A stretch of DNA of 34,854 nucleotides, from NCBI GenBank assembly GCA_029624815.1, contig JARSSH010000006.1, forward strand, positions 1 to 34,854, in the 5' to 3' direction. Under the pieces are notes generated by a model. The model was not told the origin of the DNA. It saw only the letters and a list, made by a program, of their open reading frames with translations, and did not search any database. This document shows positions 31,289-34,854 of the stretch, in pieces. Both the position numbers and the translations under genes were made by a program. Source of the stretch: Candidatus Competibacter sp. GTDB taxonomy: Bacteria > Pseudomonadota > Gammaproteobacteria > Competibacterales > Competibacteraceae. Position 1 is the stretch's first letter, and each line of letters starts with the position of its first letter.

Positions 31289-34174
31289 CTACTTCACCGC
31301 CGGCGGGGCGGCCAGCAACAGCGCCAGATCCTCCGGCGGGACGGGGCGACTAAACAGATAACCTTGGCACAGGTTACAGCCGTGCTCGCGCAGGAAAGCC
31401 AACTGCTCGGTCGTTTCCACCCCTTCCGCCAGCACCTCCAGCCGCAGGGTGTGGGCCAGGGCAATGATGGCGGCGGCGATTTCCATGTCGTTGGGATCGT
31501 GCGGGATGTCGCGCACGAAGCTCTGGTCGATCTTGAGCTGGTCGATGGGAAAGCGCTTGAGGTAGGCCAGCGAAGAATAGCCGGTGCCGAAATCGTCGAT
31601 GGCCAGCCGCGCTCCGGTCTCCTTCAAGGCTCGTAAAATGGTCTCGGCCTGCTCGCCCTGCTCCATCAAACCGCTTTCGGTGATCTCCAACTCCAGACAT
31701 TCGGCCGGCAAGCCGCTATCGGCCAGAGCGGCCCGCACCCGTCCGACCAAGTCCGGCTGCCGGATCTGGCGGGCGGAGAGATTGACCGCCATCAGCAAGG
31801 ACGGCCAGCCGGCCGCCCGCCATGCCTGCGCCTGGGCGCAAGCGGTTCGCAATACCCATTCGCCCAAAGGCACGATCAGCCCGGTCTCCTCCGCCAGCGG
31901 GATGAAGCGCGCCGGCGACACCAGCGCCTGACCTGGGGGTTGCCAGCGCACCAGCGCCTCCACTCCGACGATCCGCCCTTCGGTCACCGATAGCTGCGGC
32001 TGGTAGTGCAGCAGGAACTCGCCCCGCTCCAGCGCCCCTCGCATTCGCCGCTCCAGGTCCAACCGCTCGTGCGCGATCCGGGTCAGCGCCTCGGTGTAAA
32101 AACGATAGGTATTGCGCCCCTGTTCCTTGGCCTGATAAACGGCGGCGTCGGCATGCTGGATCAAATCGGCGGCGCTGCCGCCGTCGTCCGGGTAGAGACT
32201 GACGCCAATACTGGCGTTGACATACACTTCCGATCCGTCCGGCAGCATAAAGGGTTGGGTCAGCAGATCGAGCAGGTTTTGGGCCACCGAAGCGGCCTCT
32301 TCCGGACGGGGCAGATGCTCCAACACCACCAGGAACTCGTCGCCGCCCAACCGGGCCAGGGTATCCTCTTCCCGCAGCCGCTTCCGCAACCGCAAAGCGA
32401 TAGCGCGCAACAGGGCATCGCCGGCCGGATGGCCCAAGCTGTCGTTGACGGTCTTGAAGCGATCCAGGTCGAGCAGCAGCACGCCGACCCGCCGCTCGTG
32501 CCGCTGGGCCTGTTCCACCGCGTGCGCCAACCGCGACTGCGCCAACCGCCGGTTGGGCAGATCGGTCAGCGGGTCGTGGTGGGCCAGATGCTCCAATTGT
32601 TCCTCGGCGCGCTTGATCTGGCTGATATCGGTCAATACGCCGACGTAGTGAGTCGCCTCGCCGCGTTCGTCGCGCACGGTGCTGATGGTGAGCCATTGCG
32701 GGTATAGCTCGCCGCTTTTGCGCCGGTTCCACAACTCGCCCTGCCAGTGGCCGGTTTCCAGGATGCTGGCCCACATCGCCTGGTAGAACGTTCGGTCGTG
32801 CCGGCCGGATTGCAGGAGCCGCGGGTTCTTGCCCAGCACCTCGGCCTCGGTATAACCGGTGATCTCGGTATACGCCGGATTGACCGTGACAATGCGCGGC
32901 TTGAGATCGGTGACGATCATGCCGTCGCGGGTGCTGGCGATGACGGCGACGGCCTGCCGCAACTTCTCCTCCGCCAGCCGGCGTTCGGTCATGTCGGCTT
33001 GCACGCCGTCCCACACAATGTCGCCGTTTTCCTGCCGGGTGGGCGAGGATTCCACGCGCATCCAGCGCGTCTCGCCGCGAATCAGAAAGCGCCCCTCCCA
33101 GGCAAACGTTTCGAGCGTCGATCGAACCCGTTCGTTGAGGCGTCGGAACCCCTCCCGCTCCTCCGGATGGACCAACTCGAACGCCAAGCGGGCGTCCGCG
33201 AGCACCTGGTCCCGCTTGAGATCGTTCATGGCGCACCAGCGCGCGCTCACATAATCGAATCGGGCTTCTCCGTCCCCCACCATGCGGAAGCGGTAGACGC
33301 CAACCGCAATGCGGGCGGTCAATTCGTCGTAACGGCGATTGCTGTCGCGCAGGGCGGCTTGCTCGCGCAGCAGCTCCGCCCGATGGTGCGCCTTCTCCAG
33401 CGTGGCCGGCAGCTCGAACAAATAGCCCGGCCGCTTGACCAGATAATCCGCCACGCCCAGCCGCAGGGCCTGCGCGGCGGCTTCCTCGCTCCCCTGGCCG
33501 GTGACCAGCACCACCGGCAGATCCAAACCCCGTTCCTGCCGCAGCCTCTTCACCGCCTCCAGCGCGTCGGAGCCCGGCAAATGATAATCGAGCAACAGCA
33601 CGTCATACGGCGGTGCTTCGGCGCCCGTGTCCGGCAGGCACGCCAGCACCTCGTCGGTGTTGTGCGCCGTATCCAGTCGAATGAAAGCCGCATACTGCGC
33701 CAGATGACGCCGCGTAAGATCGAGGTCGAATGCATTGTGCTCGGCATACAGCACCCGCAGTGGCCGGGTCCGGCGGGCGACCTCGTTGCGGAAACGTATC
33801 AGGGCGGCGGCCAGGGTCTTTGGCAATCGCTCCAAATAGTCGCCGGTCTTGACCAGATAATCGTCCGCGCCGGCCTTAAGGGCAGCGATCACCGACTCCT
33901 GGTCGCCGGAACCGGTCAGAATAACGACCGCCAGCGGTAGACCGCGCTCGCGGACATGGGTCAACAGGTCCAGGCCGTTGCCATCCGGCAGGCGCAGGTC
34001 GGTCAGCACCAGATCGTAACCGGTCGGCGCGGCGCTCAAGCGCTCCAGCCCATCTTGCAGGGATGCGGCAACATCCAGCACGCACCGAGGCGTCAGATGG
34101 GTCAGCGCGCGCCGGGCCAGCTCGGCGTCGGTCTCGGCGTCTTCGACGTAAAGCACTCGCAGGCTGGATTCCAC
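31289..34174 (-). CDS. REC-REC-PAS-PAS-GGDEF-EAL c-di-GMP signalling protein
   Basis: This protein is about 961 residues. Two receiver domains (about 5-125, LRVLYVEDAETDAE...LVLTDLRLPDGNGLDLL; about 138-260, LLLDYHLPGSDALEAV) each keep the phosphoacceptor Asp. Two PAS domains follow (about 280-400 and 405-525, the second with VNPAYTEITGYTEAEVLGKNPRLLQSG). GGDEF (about 535-695) has LARLGGDEF intact and an RxxD I-site (REED) five residues before it. EAL (about 705-955) keeps EALVRW, NLSARQ, LEITES, DDFGTGYSS, LKID and AEGVET. Both cyclase and phosphodiesterase motifs are thus intact. The preferred start is GTG 34174, 6 nt after GGAG; TTG 34186 directly after the upstream stop is the alternative. 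It is coupled to the receiver gene upstream. Confidence 0.93.
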   Translation of the reverse strand: MESSLRVLYVEDAETDAELARRALTHLTPRCVLDVAASLQDGLERLSAAPTGYDLVLTDLRLPDGNGLDLLTHVRERGLPLAVVILTGSGDQESVIAALKAGADDYLVKTGDYLERLPKTLAAALIRFRNEVARRTRPLRVLYAEHNAFDLDLTRRHLAQYAAFIRLDTAHNTDEVLACLPDTGAEAPPYDVLLLDYHLPGSDALEAVKRLRQERGLDLPVVLVTGQGSEEAAAQALRLGVADYLVKRPGYLFELPATLEKAHHRAELLREQAALRDSNRRYDELTARIAVGVYRFRMVGDGEARFDYVSARWCAMNDLKRDQVLADARLAFELVHPEEREGFRRLNERVRSTLETFAWEGRFLIRGETRWMRVESSPTRQENGDIVWDGVQADMTERRLAEEKLRQAVAVIASTRDGMIVTDLKPRIVTVNPAYTEITGYTEAEVLGKNPRLLQSGRHDRTFYQAMWASILETGHWQGELWNRRKSGELYPQWLTISTVRDERGEATHYVGVLTDISQIKRAEEQLEHLAHHDPLTDLPNRRLAQSRLAHAVEQAQRHERRVGVLLLDLDRFKTVNDSLGHPAGDALLRAIALRLRKRLREEDTLARLGGDEFLVVLEHLPRPEEAASVAQNLLDLLTQPFMLPDGSEVYVNASIGVSLYPDDGGSAADLIQHADAAVYQAKEQGRNTYRFYTEALTRIAHERLDLERRMRGALERGEFLLHYQPQLSVTEGRIVGVEALVRWQPPGQALVSPARFIPLAEETGLIVPLGEWVLRTACAQAQAWRAAGWPSLLMAVNLSARQIRQPDLVGRVRAALADSGLPAECLELEITESGLMEQGEQAETILRALKETGARLAIDDFGTGYSSLAYLKRFPIDQLKIDQSFVRDIPHDPNDMEIAAAIIALAHTLRLEVLAEGVETTEQLAFLREHGCNLCQGYLFSRPVPPEDLALLLAAPPAVK

Positions 34175-34186
34175 GATCCGCTCCAA

Positions 34187-34618
34187 TCAGTGAGGAACGA
34201 TATTGAGCAAGCACCAATAGATTTCGATTTGAGCCACCACGTCCATGAATTTATCGAAATCCATCGGTTTGACGATATAGGAGTTGGCGCCGAGATCGTA
34301 AGCTTCCCGGACGTCGCGGTCCTCGTCCGAGGAGGTCAGCACCACCACGGGAATCGCGCGATAGCTGGAATGAGCCTTCAGTTGACGAAGCACATCCAGC
34401 CCGTCCACCCGCGGCAATTTGAGGTCCAGCAGGATGAGCACGGGGACCGGCTCGCCGCTCTCCCAGCGGGGAATCCAGGCCAGGGCTTCCTCGCCGTCGC
34501 GGGCCACCAGCAAAGGGTTGGCGAGCCTGCGCCGCGCGAAGGCGCGCTGGGTGAGATCGACATCCATCGGATTGTCTTCCACCAGCAGAATGGGCGAACC
34601 GTGGGTAGCCGGACTCAT
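34187..34618 (-). CDS. Single-domain response regulator (Rcp1-like)
   Basis: This 143-residue protein is a lone receiver domain. ILLVEDNPMDVDLTQRAF gives the acidic pair, LILLDLKLPRVDGLDVL the phosphoacceptor Asp, VVLTSSDEDRDVREAYDLGANSYIVKP the Thr and Lys. The inserted long loop (DRDVREAYDLGANSYIVKPMDFDKFMDVV) is typical of Rcp1-type partners of phytochrome or hybrid kinases. The start is ATG 34618 behind CTGGAGAA. The downstream GGDEF-EAL gene starts within 15 nt of its stop, so both form one operon. The cognate histidine kinase is not in the window; it may lie beyond 34854. Confidence 0.92.
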   Translation of the reverse strand: MSPATHGSPILLVEDNPMDVDLTQRAFARRRLANPLLVARDGEEALAWIPRWESGEPVPVLILLDLKLPRVDGLDVLRQLKAHSSYRAIPVVVLTSSDEDRDVREAYDLGANSYIVKPMDFDKFMDVVAQIEIYWCLLNIVPH

Positions 34619-34703
34619 GCGCGTTCTCCAGAAAAATCCGCAACCAGACCGCTGGGGCGACGCAAAGCCGGACACGGCGCCCCGTCCCTGATCCCTTTAC
34701 AGC

Positions 34704-34786
34704 CATTCTAGTCGAAAATGAGGCACTCCATGCACCCTATCCATAATCTCTTTAAGGTCATTCTAGTCGAAAAAGAGGCACTCCAT
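34704..34786. repeat. Two 28-bp direct repeats upstream of the receiver gene
   Basis: Copies at 34704-34731 and 34759-34786 differ at one base, and weaker similarity continues a few bases further left. They are 55 bp apart start to start, close to five helical turns. Each reads GACTAGAAT on the minus strand, a -10-like string (TAGAAT). They could be operator sites for the c-di-GMP operon or short dispersed repeats. Only two copies are seen, so a CRISPR is not supported. Confidence 0.6.
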
Positions 34787-34854
34787 TCCGCACCGCGCAC
34801 CCTTGTATGTTTTGAGTGAGGTAGAGTTTGGGTTGACGTGGTAGCGCGATACCC

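Noticed and set aside
34704-34786. CRISPR array
   Set aside because: Only two repeat units, one spacer of 27 bp, no further repeats and no cas genes.

Overview
The window is GC-rich, densely coded bacterial DNA. The gene set points to a proteobacterium, most likely a gammaproteobacterium: a complete [NiFe]-hydrogenase maturation set, a Crp/Fnr regulator, outer-membrane beta-barrels, a GGDEF-EAL protein and copies of a GC-rich palindromic repeat. Two glycan-active enzymes (a GlgX-like debranching enzyme and a GH57 enzyme) and a pyruvate kinase suggest active glycogen metabolism. A glycogen-accumulating lineage such as Competibacter-like bacteria would fit, but that is inference. No rRNA, tRNA, CRISPR array or transposase gene was seen.

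Layout. Positions 1-42 are the tail of an unknown gene. Positions 108-1573 hold a PqqD-domain/HprK-like kinase fusion followed by a 79-residue peptide with a YxxPxL motif, which looks like a RiPP-type modification pair. A Crp/Fnr regulator (minus) and a c-type cytochrome (plus) diverge around a perfect 14-bp palindrome. HupE, hypA, hypB and hypF follow (3065-7281). The remaining maturation genes, hypC-hypD-hypE, come only at 16119-18539. Between the two halves lies a more AT-rich block of about 8.8 kb: a GlgX-type debranching enzyme, an NTF2-like protein, a GMC-family flavin oxidoreductase, a DJ-1/PfpI protein, an AGE-family sugar epimerase-like protein fused to a C-terminal STAS domain, a strong terminator, and a convergent DUF4239 membrane protein. 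After hypE comes a type II toxin-antitoxin pair.

Positions 19350-25558 (minus) form a probable operon: a large Ser/Thr protein kinase with a transmembrane segment and a repeat/coiled-coil C-terminal half, two tandem paralogous outer-membrane beta-barrels, and a PEGA-domain periplasmic protein. Pyruvate kinase (minus) and a GH57 glycoside hydrolase (plus) are divergent. Then comes an unrecognised protein with an NlpC/P60-like Cys-His pattern. The window ends with a c-di-GMP signalling pair on the minus strand: a single-domain receiver, then a REC-REC-PAS-PAS-GGDEF-EAL protein. The pair is preceded by two 28-bp direct repeats.

How the parts may work together. HupE and HypA-F supply nickel and the Fe(CN)2CO ligands for a hydrogenase whose structural genes are outside the window. 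The interposed cluster combines glucan debranching, sugar epimerisation/isomerisation and flavin-dependent oxidation, with a phospho-switch-type STAS domain on the epimerase. It is the best candidate for an undescribed metabolic module. The PqqD-HprK/peptide pair is the best candidate for an undescribed peptide-modification system.
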